64,000 bases of DNA from F22 sp963675625. GTDB lineage: Bacteria > Bacteroidota > Bacteroidia > Bacteroidales > Bacteroidaceae. Positions 52,106 to 61,628 of this stretch are shown here, in pieces (positions within the stretch are counted from its first letter, which is position 1; every line of letters begins with the position of its first letter). Where the stretch lies: positions 2,418,001 to 2,482,000 of the forward strand of contig OY776497.1 of NCBI GenBank assembly GCA_963675625.1, given 5' to 3'. A program made the position numbers and the translations under genes. The notes under the pieces are model-generated. The model saw only the letters and a list, made by a program, of their open reading frames with translations, did no database searches and was not told the origin of the DNA.

Positions 52106-52750
52106 ATGGCGAATAAAGTGATTGTGCTATGTTGTGCATTGTGCTGTATTTTTACTCTTCATGCAGAACAGCGTGCTCCTAAAGCCTCGGTAATTATGAA
52201 GAAGGCAGCTAAAGTTCTTCAAAATGGTGGAGTTTCGGCTAGTTTTGATATTATTCAAACAACAGATGGAAAGGCTTCAGAGGTACTTCAGGGAAGTATT
52301 AAAATGCAAGCTGGTTGTTTCATGATTTATACACCTGTGTCTCGTACGTGGTATGATGGGGAATCACAATGGAGTTATCTAAAAGAAAATGAAGAAGTGA
52401 CATGGACATGCCCGACCAAAGAAGAATTGTATGATGTCAATCCATATAGCTATATTTTAGATTATGCTCGAGCGTATCGTTTGGGAGAGGCTAATTCTGT
52501 GAAGTATCAAAACGACGATGTCTATTGTGTGCCATTGACTGCTAAGGATCAAGATAATATGGTCAAACAAGTATATGTCTATGTGTCACCAAAGAATGAC
52601 CAAGTGTTATATGTCGTGTTGCATGAGGAGTCTCAAGGAGAAACTCAAATTAAAGTCAATGATTTCAAGAACGGCCTACAATTTGATAAAGCTACCTTTA
52701 GATATGATGATGGGCAGATTCCTGACGTAGATCTCATAGATCTGCGATAA
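52106..52750 (+). CDS. LolA-like periplasmic lipoprotein carrier
   Basis: 214 residues with a signal peptide ending near LHAEQ. The LolA fold pattern is seen in SASFDIIQ (about 50), the GSIKMQAGCFMIYTP strand (about 70) and TWYDGESQWSY (about 88). Such proteins carry lipoproteins from the inner to the outer membrane. Bacteroidota have several LolA-like proteins, so this may be the main carrier or a specialised one. It is downstream of ftsK, an arrangement also known in other bacteria. Confidence 0.85.
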   Translation: MANKVIVLCCALCCIFTLHAEQRAPKASVIMKKAAKVLQNGGVSASFDIIQTTDGKASEVLQGSIKMQAGCFMIYTPVSRTWYDGESQWSYLKENEEVTWTCPTKEELYDVNPYSYILDYARAYRLGEANSVKYQNDDVYCVPLTAKDQDNMVKQVYVYVSPKNDQVLYVVLHEESQGETQIKVNDFKNGLQFDKATFRYDDGQIPDVDLIDLR

Positions 52751-52794
52751 GGAGTACTCTTCTTCAAATAGGATAAAATACAAAACAAAAAACT

Positions 52795-53748
52795 ATGAGC
52801 AATGAAACAATGCACACCAAGTGCTTAATTATTGGTTCTGGCCCTGCTGGGTTTACTGCAGCCATATATGCGGGACGTGCCAATCTGAACCCTGTGATGT
52901 ATGAAGGCTTGCAACCAGGGGGACAGTTAACAACGACCACAGAAGTTGAAAATTTTCCTGGTTATCCAGAAGGCATTGATGGCAATCAATTGATGATGGA
53001 CTTGCGTAATCAGGCTTCCCGTTTCGGGTGTGACATCAGAAGTGGTTTTGCGACTAAGGCTGATTTAAGTAAACAACCATATACAGTAACTATTGATGAT
53101 GAAAAAGAAATCACTTGCGATTCTTTGATTATTAGTACTGGAGCCACAGCTAAGTATCTAGGTTTGGAGGATGAAACGAAATATGCCGGTATGGGTGTCA
53201 GTGCTTGTGCCACCTGTGATGGCTTTTTCTATCGCAAGAAGACTGTTGCTGTTGTTGGTGGGGGAGATACTGCTTGTGAAGAAGCAATCTATCTGGCTGG
53301 TCTAGCAGACAAAGTATATCTATTGGTGCGTAAGCCTTTTCTTCGTGCCTCTCAAATTATGCAAGATCGCGTAGCTAAACATCCTAAGATTGACGTGCTA
53401 TTTGAACATAATGCCGAAGGACTATATGGTGAAAATGGTGTTGAAGGTGTGAAGCTTGTCAAGCGCATGGGTAAAGAGGATGAAGAACACTATCAATTGC
53501 CGATAGACGGTTTTTTCTTGGCTATTGGACACAAACCAAATTCTGATATCTTTAAAGAGTATCTTGAGACTGATGAAGTAGGGTATCTTATCACAGAAGG
53601 GAATACCCCTCGTACTAAATTACCTGGCGTCTATGCTGCAGGTGATGTAGCAGATCCACATTATCGTCAAGCCATTACAGCAGCTGGTTCTGGGTGTAAA
53701 GCTGCTATTGAAGCTGAACGTTATTTGACAGAGAATGGATATAACTAA
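52795..53748 (+). CDS. trxB: Thioredoxin-disulfide reductase
   Basis: 317 residues. FAD site GSGPAGFTAAIYAGRA (about 14), redox-active CATCDGFFY (about 138), NADPH site GGGDTACEEA (about 158) and the C-terminal FAD motif GVYAAGDVADPHYRQ (about 280). It reduces thioredoxin with NADPH in the cytoplasm. Probably in one transcript with the LolA-like gene; a terminator follows. Confidence 0.97.
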   Translation: MSNETMHTKCLIIGSGPAGFTAAIYAGRANLNPVMYEGLQPGGQLTTTTEVENFPGYPEGIDGNQLMMDLRNQASRFGCDIRSGFATKADLSKQPYTVTIDDEKEITCDSLIISTGATAKYLGLEDETKYAGMGVSACATCDGFFYRKKTVAVVGGGDTACEEAIYLAGLADKVYLLVRKPFLRASQIMQDRVAKHPKIDVLFEHNAEGLYGENGVEGVKLVKRMGKEDEEHYQLPIDGFFLAIGHKPNSDIFKEYLETDEVGYLITEGNTPRTKLPGVYAAGDVADPHYRQAITAAGSGCKAAIEAERYLTENGYN

Positions 53749-53780
53749 TTAAAATTTCTCTATCTTATAGTATAAAATGC

Positions 53781-53811
53781 AAGCGTGTGTCAGATATTCT
53801 GATACACGCTT
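53781..53811 (+). terminator. Terminator after trxB
   Basis: A 14-bp stem, AAGCGTGTGTCAGA/TCTGATACACGCTT, with one wobble and a TAT loop. The T-tract is short (ATTGT), so strength is uncertain. Confidence 0.7.
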
Positions 53812-53831
53812 ATTGTAAAAAGTGACCTTAT

Positions 53832-54419
53832 ATGAATAAGCAAGACGTGTTTTATTTAAAAGAAGCAGGGGTACAAGATGTGTCCACCATTCGTCAGATT
53901 GCAGCTAAAGCTTTTCCTGCTACCTATGCTTCAATCTTATCAACTGAACAATTAGAGTGGATGTTTGATTGGATGTATTCTGAGCAGGCTTTAACGACCG
54001 ATATCTCTAATAATACCCAGAGATTTTACCTTGCTTTTTGGATGAAGAAGCCTTGTGGATATATCAGTATAAGCACTCCTTCAAAAGAACTTCATACATC
54101 TTCCAAGAATGTGCACGCATCCGCATCTGATTTGGATATTATCCAATCTGCAGAATTGCCCATCTATAAACTCAATAAGATTTATTTATCTCCAGACTTT
54201 CAAGGGAAAGGTTTGGGTAGACGTTTATGGGAAGAAGCCGTCGCTATTGTACGCGGCATGTCAAAGGAACCTTGTCGAATGATTCTTCAAGTGAATCGTC
54301 ATAATTTGGCTCGCAACTTTTACGAACATTTAGGTATGACATGCATTGCTGAGGAGGACTTTGTCTTGGAACACGGGTATGAGATGAACGATTATGTGAT
54401 GGCTATAGATGTAAAGTAA
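53832..54419 (+). CDS. GNAT-family N-acetyltransferase
   Basis: 195 residues. The acetyl-CoA-binding region is LNKIYLSPDFQGKGLGRRLW (about 117-136), with the Q/RxxGxG/A motif as QGKGLG, followed by LQVNRHNLARNFYEHLGM (about 156). N-terminal region IRQIAAKAFPATYASILS is typical of this GNAT branch. Substrate unknown. It stands alone between the trxB terminator and a repeat-rich intergenic region. Confidence 0.87.
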   Translation: MNKQDVFYLKEAGVQDVSTIRQIAAKAFPATYASILSTEQLEWMFDWMYSEQALTTDISNNTQRFYLAFWMKKPCGYISISTPSKELHTSSKNVHASASDLDIIQSAELPIYKLNKIYLSPDFQGKGLGRRLWEEAVAIVRGMSKEPCRMILQVNRHNLARNFYEHLGMTCIAEEDFVLEHGYEMNDYVMAIDVK

Positions 54420-54489
54420 AAGCATATACTTTGCTTTTCACTATTCAACTATAGAGGACAAGTTTGCCCTACTTTTTGGGTGAGTATAT

Positions 54490-54563
54490 ATGTACATTTA
54501 TGCATGTGTATATGTACATATATACAGCCATAGATGTACATTTACACATCTATGGATGTACAT
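54490..54563. repeat. Four ATGTACAT palindromes at an exact 22-bp period
   Basis: ATGTACAT occurs at 54490-54497, 54512-54519, 54534-54541 and 54556-54563, always 22 bases apart. The 14 bases between cores are AT-rich and only loosely alike, so this is a degenerate 22-bp tandem array with an invariant palindromic core. It lies between the converging ends of the GNAT and maf genes. A 22-bp period is about two helical turns, so all cores face the same side of the DNA. No fifth copy exists at either end. Confidence 0.9.
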
Positions 54564-54568
54564 CTATG
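54529..54568. repeat. Mutually exclusive hairpin arms
   Basis: CATAGATGT at 54529-54537 can pair with ACATCTATG at 54546-54554, or the longer 54529-54541 can pair with 54556-54568 (13 bp). The two hairpins share the left arm and so exclude each other. Confidence 0.7.
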
Positions 54569-54663
54569 ACTGTATTGTATATTGTGCGATCTGTAGTGGA
54601 GACTAGTTTGCGTTTCTTTGAAAGCTATATAGAACAGGTTGGTATGCTAAGGAGCGCCTTGTC

Positions 54664-54708
54664 GTAAACGTGATGTTTACCTGATCATATTTGACTACAA
54701 ATATGATC
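54664..54708. terminator. Hairpin pair at the maf 3' end, possible terminator
   Basis: GTAAAC/GTTTAC with a 5-base loop at 54664-54680 and GATCATATTTG/CAAATATGATC with an ACTA loop at 54683-54708. The second stem is 11 bp and perfect but is followed by only TCTTT on the plus strand. Confidence 0.5.
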
Positions 54709-54718
54709 TCTTTGGGTA

Positions 54719-55300
54719 TTAGACAAACTTTTTGAGTTCGTGATATAACAACTGTACAGGTAGCCCCATGACATTATAAAAGCTACCATTCATACTAGAT
54801 ACAGCTATATAACCTATCCATTCTTGTACCCCATAGCTTCCAGCTTTATCCATTGGCTTGTAAGTATCTACATACCAGGTGATTTCATCGTCTGTTAACT
54901 CAACAAAGGTAACATCTGTTTGCGCTGAAAATGTAACCTTCTTCTTTTTAGTAGTGATACACACGCCAGTGATCACTTGGTGTGTCTGTCCACTTAAAGC
55001 ACGCAACATGCGGTAGGCATCGTTTGCGTCCTTAGGTTTACCTAGTACTTCATCGCCTAAAATGACAACCGTATCGGCAGTGATAATTAGGTCATCTTCT
55101 GCCATATGTTCAGAGTATGCCGAGGCTTTTTGTTCTGCAATATACTGGGGAATATCAGCCCCTGACAAATCTTCTGGATAAGACTCATCAATATTGGGTA
55201 ATGTCTGGACAGTATATTGGATACCCAGTCCGCTAAGTAGTTCCTTGCGGCGTGGTGAATTACTTGCTAAAATGACGTTGTATGGATCTAATTGCAGCAT
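54719..55300 (-). CDS. maf: Maf-like nucleotide pyrophosphatase
   Basis: 193 residues. The Maf signature LASNSPRRKELLSGLGI is at about 10-27, the metal-binding ITADTVVILGDEVLGKP at about 73, and KAGSYGVQEW at about 155. The proteins hydrolyse dTTP, UTP or modified nucleotides to the monophosphate and are thought to clean the nucleotide pool; overexpression affects septum formation in Bacillus. It lies 25 bases after tsaD on the same strand. Confidence 0.94.
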   Translation of the reverse strand: MLQLDPYNVILASNSPRRKELLSGLGIQYTVQTLPNIDESYPEDLSGADIPQYIAEQKASAYSEHMAEDDLIITADTVVILGDEVLGKPKDANDAYRMLRALSGQTHQVITGVCITTKKKKVTFSAQTDVTFVELTDDEITWYVDTYKPMDKAGSYGVQEWIGYIAVSSMNGSFYNVMGLPVQLLYHELKKFV

Positions 55301-55325
55301 ATTCTATATTTTCAATCTTCAAGTA

Positions 55326-56369
55326 TTACATAGTCATGCGAGCAAAAGCAGGCTCATTGATGTCACAGAATTGTCCCTCAAGATAATTAAAGTACCCACT
55401 CATAGCGATCATTGCTGCGTTGTCGGTTGTATAGCCAAATGGAGGAATGTGTACTGTCCATCCATATCGCTTGGCATGGTCTAAGAAGGCATTACGTAAA
55501 CCATTATTGGCCGATACACCACCAGCAACGGCAACTTCATTGATGTTATATTCTTTGGCAGCTTTACGGAGTTTATCCATTAGAATTTCAACAATCGTAT
55601 TTTCTATGCTAGCTGCTAAATCTTCTAAGTGATTTTCGATAAAGTTGGGTTCTTCTTTAATCCATTTACGGAGATTATATAAGAAAGAAGTCTTAAGTCC
55701 ACTAAAGCTATAATTCAACTCAGCAATATGAGGTTTGCTAAATGTATATGCAGTTGGATTGCCTTTACGTGCCAACTTGTCAATAATAGGACCACCAGGA
55801 TAACCCAATCCAAGCACCTTAGCACACTTATCTATGGCTTCTCCAGCGGCATCATCAATCGTTTGTCCTACGACTTCCATGTCCATAGGCGATTTGACCA
55901 AGATAATTTGTGAGTTACCACCTGATACTAGAAGGCATAGGAAAGGAAATGCAGGAGGAGTGTGGGCTTGTCCAGGTGTCTTAATAAAATGAGCTAGGAT
56001 GTGCCCTTTTAAATGGTTTACATCCACAAGAGGAATGTTTAATGCACGAGCGAAACCTTTTGCAAAAGAAGTTCCCACAAGCAATGAACCCATAAGACCT
56101 GGACCACGGGTAAAGGCTACAGCTGATAAATCTTCTTTGGTAATACCTGCATCTTTTAGTGCGGCATCCACTACAGGGACAATGTTTTGTTGGTGTGCTC
56201 GAGAGGCTAGTTCTGGTACTACACCACCATAGCGTTCGTGTACAGCTTGGCTTGCTACAACATTGCTAAGCAATTCTCCATTTTTAAGCACAGCAGCTGA
56301 TGTGTCGTCACAGCTCGATTCTATGCCTAATATAATAATATCCTTTTTGCTATTTTCTTGATTGTTCAT
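55326..56369 (-). CDS. tsaD: tRNA threonylcarbamoyladenosine biosynthesis protein TsaD
   Basis: 347 residues from the ATG at 56369 (MNNQENSKKD), chosen over one five codons upstream. ILGIESSCDDTSAAVL (about 14) opens the ASKHA fold, the iron-binding HLKGHILAH (about 117) is intact, and VAGGVSANNGLR (about 275) closes the nucleotide site. With TsaB, TsaC and TsaE it makes t6A on tRNAs that read ANN codons. The start lies inside the end of the TamB-like gene (20-base overlap), so the two are translationally coupled. Confidence 0.96.
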   Translation of the reverse strand: MNNQENSKKDIIILGIESSCDDTSAAVLKNGELLSNVVASQAVHERYGGVVPELASRAHQQNIVPVVDAALKDAGITKEDLSAVAFTRGPGLMGSLLVGTSFAKGFARALNIPLVDVNHLKGHILAHFIKTPGQAHTPPAFPFLCLLVSGGNSQIILVKSPMDMEVVGQTIDDAAGEAIDKCAKVLGLGYPGGPIIDKLARKGNPTAYTFSKPHIAELNYSFSGLKTSFLYNLRKWIKEEPNFIENHLEDLAASIENTIVEILMDKLRKAAKEYNINEVAVAGGVSANNGLRNAFLDHAKRYGWTVHIPPFGYTTDNAAMIAMSGYFNYLEGQFCDINEPAFARMTM

Positions 56370-59300
56370 ATTGTATAAAATCAAATTCTAAGTTTGGAGT
56401 TGATGATTGACCTTCTGTGGCTTTATTTATTGGTGAATCATCGTTGTTCGTATCATTAAACACGTTTAATGAATTGCTCACTGGAGCTTCTAGAACTTTA
56501 GTTTGCAAAGATACATTTTTCTTCTTCTTTTTCCAAAACCTAAGCCAATTCCAGTTGTTAAAGTCTTTTTGGAATACGATACCTAATCCTTGTGTTGTCA
56601 AACTATTTCTAGTGTAATAGTGGTCGTTGGTTTTGTTATAGGCTTTAAGGATCAGCCCACCATTACGGGTGAGTAAATATTGTACATCAAAATCGCCTAC
56701 AAAGTTGCTTTCACTAAGAGGGTTTTCTCGATATCCAAAGTTGCCATTTATTAAAAGACGATTGTTCAATAGTCGTCCCGATAGCATGCCTTCGATTTCC
56801 ATATCTGTCCATCCTTCTTGTCCTGTAGATAGATTGGTCCCAAAATTCCAATGATTATTGGTTAAACCAGAAATCATAGAATTTAATTGCCCAGACAATG
56901 TAGACGAAATGACGCTGGTTACCATATTTGAATTTTGGTTTTCATTGCTACTTTCCAATTGAGTATAGAATTTGCCAAGAGACAATAGATAAATAATCTG
57001 CATGTCCATTTGTTCATCTGTACCAATATAGTTGCGTATCATGCGTTCGATTTCTGCGCGTTCGTTTGGTAAGGCAATGTCCATATCAATCTCAGGTGAA
57101 AGGATAGCACCTTTCAGATTTAGTAGACAGTTTACTCGCACGTTGGGGTTGTCTACTAAGTTGGCCACATCGCTTCCTAGATCATTAAGCGAAGCTCCAT
57201 TAACCACATATGTTGCTTGTATGTCCATGTTGCCTTGCAATGGATCTCCGTCAAATGTGATGCTACTTCCCTTATTAATATCAAAGGTCTTATGGATAAC
57301 TTCTTGTAGATTAAAGTCATAGCGTCCCTCTTGTATGGTGTATTTTCCATACATGTTGACATTACCTTTATTATAGTATGTCATACGTATATTTCCGCTA
57401 CCATTCCCTACAATATTATCTTCTGCTTGAGGATCCATAACCAGTTTCATCTGAACATCAGGAGTTGCATCTACTTGTATGTCCATATATATATCTGTAT
57501 CAGACTCTCTTGGTGTGGGCTTGATTTGAGTCTTTACATGTTTGTTCCAAGTCGTGCGTGCATCTCTAAAAGTAATAAATGGAGCGTCATATGCACTTTC
57601 TGATTCTTGTATAGCAAAATCAAATGTAGAACCTCGAAGCCCACGCAAGCCTGCTTCGCAGTGTAGTTCTTTATAATGTCCGTAGATTCTTCCTGACCCA
57701 CTAGCGTATATGTGTCCTGAGAATGGGATGGAATCGCTAGGTTGGGTATCCAGCACAAGCATGCCAGGAGTTTCTAAGCGCACATCGTATGCCATGTCAC
57801 GTAAGTGATCATGGGTAATTGTCATATCTACTGTACCTGGATGATTCTCTAAGTCATAGACGGCGAATTGTTTCGTCTCGATATGTCCAGGTGTGAGTAA
57901 TATACGATTGCCTTGAACTCGACGAATGTTTTTGTGTGTAGTGTCTTTATCAAGCACTCCTAACTTATATCGTGTCCCAAGGATATTTATGTTTCCTTCA
58001 CCTGATATATTTAAATCACCTTCTAGATCAATAGCGTGGAAAGGACCAAAAATACGCATGTCTCCCCATGCTTGTCCTTGTATATCATTTGATATGCTAG
58101 ATAGATAATATTGCATGAAAGAGATATTTAATCCATTTGCTGTAATACCTAAATCAAGTCCACCTCCATCTAAAGGGTAGATATATCCATCGGCTGTAAA
58201 GGTTTTTTCTTTCTCTTTTTGACAGGTCCCTTGTAAATGAATGCCTTTCTTTTCTTGGTCCCAAAGTCCAGTTATATGTAAGTTACCAAGTGTTGCATCA
58301 TTATAGCTGTAATTCTTAATAAACAAATCGGCATTTAAATGTGGGGTATTAAAGGTATTAGCCATTGACGCATAACCAGTAACCATCCCTCCAAAGTCAA
58401 TAGAGCGTTTTAGGTTTACCATATTAAAAATATACTTCAAATCCATATCATGTAATTGAAGAAGAATGCTATCATTGGCTGTACGAGATGCTGTGCCATG
58501 TATAGCCAATAATTGTGCTTTATGACTGATGCGTAAACCATCTATATCTACATACTCAGGGCGCCAAGTAACTGTTGCAGGTGTTACTTGCCATATTGAG
58601 TCTTGAATGATAATTTGTGTAGGTGCTATAGTTGTGATAGCTTGTGGCTGTATGTGTCGACTTAATATGGTTTGTAGGTCTACATGACCACTATAGGTTG
58701 CTCCAGTATTGTTCCCCCAATTAATGGCAGTCAATACAGTATCTTTTTGCGCTTCTGTGTGGAGAACGACATTGATTGCTTTGTCCTGTTTGATATTATT
58801 GAAACGGATGTCTGCAAATGTGTTTTGAGGACTGTTATTAGCTTTAATATTTATTGATTGTAGGGTGCGAGTGCCATAATTGACTCGTGGAATGTATGTT
58901 GCTAAGGAACTTATATTTTTGTTTTCGTCTACTGATAAGTTAAGTGTAGATGTCCCTTGAATGTTTAAAGGGATGTCTAGTACATCCTGCAAGAAATCAC
59001 TTTTGTCAAGAGATACATACAAATTGTATTGATGTAAGTTATTGGCTGCATAGTTTTTCTTTGTATACAGCGAAGATAAGTTTGTAAACAACTGGTTCTT
59101 CAAATGAGCAATAACGTCTTTAAAAGCAAAATGTCCATTAAGATCTATCTGTAAAAAGTCGCTTTTTAATTGAATGTGCCTATTAGGTAGTTTGCTTTTC
59201 TGCTTGTCGGTTGAGAATACCTCTGGCAATGTCTGCGCGGATAGTGTGATATCTTTGGTCTCATAATCATGTCCAGTGCAACTATAGTGTAGCGCTGGTA

Positions 59301-61008
59301 TCTGTAGTGTGCCTCGTACACTATCTGGCTGTAGACCTTGGCAATGTAGTTCTATTTGAGTGCTTATTTGAGCTCCCTCTCTTGTCGATAAATGTAGGTG
59401 ATCTAAATGGACGTTTTTTAATGATGCTTCGAAGTCTACCTTGGGAAGTCTATGTCTCATATCTACACCACCGTTTATCCATAAAGTACCATTGGGATCA
59501 TCGGCCCATAATTCACCTTGAATATTTTTGTCCTTTCGTGAGATGTCTACTGTGATATTTCTATACATGTAAGACTTATACCCTAGTTCATGGATGTCTC
59601 CTTGTATTGTCCAAGCTATATTAGGCGTTTTTTGTGCGATAGCCTTGCGAGATAGAGTACGTTGCACATTGATATCCAGAGCTGCATTTCCAAATGTACT
59701 ATCATTTAAAATAGTACCTATGGCTAGACTGTCTGAAGAAATAGAAGCTGTAACTTTACGTGCCAGTGGATCTGTCATTTGGGCTTGTAAAAGCAAATCC
59801 AAATTACCAGGAAGTGTTTGTACTTTTCCTTGTAATGTGCAATCTTTTAAAGGTCCGTATACACGTCCTTGTAGTTCTACACGTCCTAGTTGCGTAAATC
59901 GTGTGCTATCTTTTTTGCTTAGAGCAATTTCGTGAGCCAATAAGCTTAGTCCGTTCTTTGTAATGACTCCTTGAGTCAATGAACCCACTACGCTTGTTTT
60001 GTCTTTGTTGTCTATGTCTTTTAGGGTCGCTTCACCTGCTAATTCAACAAGTGTAGGCACGTGAATACCTCCGTGTAATTTGAGCTTTTGGGCATTACCT
60101 TCCACTTCACCTTCTAGTGTCCAAGGATGAGTAAAACTTTGCAATTTAGGGACGAATGCTTGTAAGTCAATCGGTGTGAGGTGAGATCCTCTAGTTAATG
60201 ACATATGCACGTATTTCCACTTCAATGGTTGAGTCAGGTTAGGTAAGCTGTCGTATGAGATACTCAAAGATGGGCTGCTGATAGCGGAGTGTGGTAATTC
60301 GATGCCGAAATTACGTAACCTCATGCCATGGCGGTTGGCACGACAGATCATCTTCAAATTATTAATTTCGAAATTATGTTGTGCTTGCAATGAAAATGAT
60401 TTGATGCGCACGTCCACACTGTCTTCTGTTATAGTTTTTATGGATAAGCGTGTAGCGAGGTTACGTATACTTACGTTGCGTGGATCAATTTGTATTTCTC
60501 CACGGCGAATTAATAAAGAATTAAGACGCAAATGGACAGCTTTACCATTGCCGCCACGATTAAATAATTTCAGTAAGAAATCGTAGTTCATCTTTCCTGA
60601 AATAGTATCTTGAATGAGATGAATTTTTGGGGAAAACAATTGGGCGCTATGTATATTGATCTTTCCTTGAATAAGGGCAAAGAAATCATACTGTACAGCT
60701 AAACGTTCTATTTGTAACATATCGACCTCTTGTTGATCAGATATGCTGACTTCATCAAGTACGATGCGATCCATGGGACGTATATGTACTCGCTGTAACG
60801 TCACTTTAGTACCAAGTGCATTGCTCAACTCGTCTGAAGCGATTCTTGACAGTCGGTGTTGTATGGCTGGGATACTGAGCACCCACATCGATCCTAAGTA
60901 GAGCGATGCAATGACCAATATCAATATGGTTACTATTTTCTTGAACGTTTTAATAGTATTGTCCTCCTTGTCTTTTGAGATGTTATATAACTTCAACGAA
61001 GCCATCAA
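56350..61008 (-). CDS. TamB-like protein (translocation and assembly module)
   Basis: 1552 residues. One N-terminal hydrophobic anchor (about 25-48) is followed by an AsmA-like start (LSRIASDELSNALGTKVTLQRVHIR, about 53-77, shortened here) and a very long run of beta-strand repeats typical of lipid-transfer TamB/YhdP/DUF490 proteins. The C-terminal DUF490 region (about 1100-1450) has GSGNIRMTYYNKGNVNMYGKY-like and NVRVNCLLNLKGAILSPEIDM-type segments, ending in barrel-like strands. Such proteins bridge the inner and outer membranes as a hydrophobic groove for phospholipid, and help outer-membrane assembly. Longer than E. coli TamB (about 1260 residues). No TamA is adjacent. Confidence 0.88.
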   Translation of the reverse strand: MMASLKLYNISKDKEDNTIKTFKKIVTILILVIASLYLGSMWVLSIPAIQHRLSRIASDELSNALGTKVTLQRVHIRPMDRIVLDEVSISDQQEVDMLQIERLAVQYDFFALIQGKINIHSAQLFSPKIHLIQDTISGKMNYDFLLKLFNRGGNGKAVHLRLNSLLIRRGEIQIDPRNVSIRNLATRLSIKTITEDSVDVRIKSFSLQAQHNFEINNLKMICRANRHGMRLRNFGIELPHSAISSPSLSISYDSLPNLTQPLKWKYVHMSLTRGSHLTPIDLQAFVPKLQSFTHPWTLEGEVEGNAQKLKLHGGIHVPTLVELAGEATLKDIDNKDKTSVVGSLTQGVITKNGLSLLAHEIALSKKDSTRFTQLGRVELQGRVYGPLKDCTLQGKVQTLPGNLDLLLQAQMTDPLARKVTASISSDSLAIGTILNDSTFGNAALDINVQRTLSRKAIAQKTPNIAWTIQGDIHELGYKSYMYRNITVDISRKDKNIQGELWADDPNGTLWINGGVDMRHRLPKVDFEASLKNVHLDHLHLSTREGAQISTQIELHCQGLQPDSVRGTLQIPALHYSCTGHDYETKDITLSAQTLPEVFSTDKQKSKLPNRHIQLKSDFLQIDLNGHFAFKDVIAHLKNQLFTNLSSLYTKKNYAANNLHQYNLYVSLDKSDFLQDVLDIPLNIQGTSTLNLSVDENKNISSLATYIPRVNYGTRTLQSINIKANNSPQNTFADIRFNNIKQDKAINVVLHTEAQKDTVLTAINWGNNTGATYSGHVDLQTILSRHIQPQAITTIAPTQIIIQDSIWQVTPATVTWRPEYVDIDGLRISHKAQLLAIHGTASRTANDSILLQLHDMDLKYIFNMVNLKRSIDFGGMVTGYASMANTFNTPHLNADLFIKNYSYNDATLGNLHITGLWDQEKKGIHLQGTCQKEKEKTFTADGYIYPLDGGGLDLGITANGLNISFMQYYLSSISNDIQGQAWGDMRIFGPFHAIDLEGDLNISGEGNINILGTRYKLGVLDKDTTHKNIRRVQGNRILLTPGHIETKQFAVYDLENHPGTVDMTITHDHLRDMAYDVRLETPGMLVLDTQPSDSIPFSGHIYASGSGRIYGHYKELHCEAGLRGLRGSTFDFAIQESESAYDAPFITFRDARTTWNKHVKTQIKPTPRESDTDIYMDIQVDATPDVQMKLVMDPQAEDNIVGNGSGNIRMTYYNKGNVNMYGKYTIQEGRYDFNLQEVIHKTFDINKGSSITFDGDPLQGNMDIQATYVVNGASLNDLGSDVANLVDNPNVRVNCLLNLKGAILSPEIDMDIALPNERAEIERMIRNYIGTDEQMDMQIIYLLSLGKFYTQLESSNENQNSNMVTSVISSTLSGQLNSMISGLTNNHWNFGTNLSTGQEGWTDMEIEGMLSGRLLNNRLLINGNFGYRENPLSESNFVGDFDVQYLLTRNGGLILKAYNKTNDHYYTRNSLTTQGLGIVFQKDFNNWNWLRFWKKKKKNVSLQTKVLEAPVSNSLNVFNDTNNDDSPINKATEGQSSTPNLEFDFIQYEQSRK

Positions 61009-61032
61009 TAATGAGGCTTCCGTTTACTAGGG

Positions 61033-61040
61033 CAAAAATA
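61033..61040 (-). promoter_or_regulatory. -7 element for the TamB-like/tsaD/maf transcript
   Basis: The minus strand reads TATTTTTG, about 25 bases upstream of the TamB-like start. Confidence 0.5.
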
Positions 61041-61542
61041 CAAAAAAACACGATTGTGGAGTAGGAAAAGAACGAGAATATATTGGTTTCAGATTATTTT
61101 TTATGTTATGTTTTACTTCATTTCGTAGGGGATCACTAGTTTCAATCTTTGAATGGGCAATGTCTTTGTGGATATATTATTATTTCTTGGCAAAGAAAAG
61201 ATCATGTTTTCATTTATTGGAAATGTGTTTGATTTAATAAACTGGTATATGTGATGAAGTGTTATTTTGTTTTGGTAAACTTATACAAGGATTATTATGC
61301 GTGCTTTTTTGATTACTTGTTTCCAAGAATAAATATTATGGTTGACAATATTTAGAAGAGAAAATAGATAGTGTTACAACCTTTACTTTTTTTTCTGTTG
61401 CCCTATTTATGGTCTATTTGTTGTCGTTTTGTCCTCTGTTATAGCGTAATAATGATAATATCTCTAATTGATTTTATGTATATTGGTTATCTTTTTGGAA
61501 AACTTTGTTGTTGATTTTCTTCTCAAAGTTATCCGTTTTGCA

Positions 61543-61550
61543 TATCTTTG
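61543..61550 (+). promoter_or_regulatory. -7 element for nrdD
   Basis: TATCTTTG matches TAnnTTTG; a start near 61556 gives a leader of about 73 bases. No -33 TTTG at the expected distance. Confidence 0.55.
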
Positions 61551-61628
61551 TCGAACCGATTTGGAAAGTAGGATTGTCAATTAGATACCTATTATTTTTT
61601 ATTATACTAACCCTCTATTAATCTGAAT

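Larger units (their letters stand above)
61009..61628. other. 620-base AT-rich intergenic region between the TamB-like gene and nrdD
   Basis: No credible coding frame is visible. A minus-strand -7 element lies at 61033-61040 and a plus-strand one at 61543-61550. A short hairpin TTTCTT/AAGAAA is at 61183-61198. I saw no NrdR-like paired box, tRNA or tandem repeat. The leader before nrdD would be about 70 bases. Confidence 0.6.

Noticed and set aside
54490..54563. Possible CRISPR array
   Set aside because: The repeat core is only 8 bases, the spacing 22 bases, and no cas gene is present.
54464..54667. A 67-codon frame rich in Tyr, Met, Cys and His
   Set aside because: It starts with TTG and is generated by the ATGTACAT repeats; the composition is not protein-like and no promoter is present.
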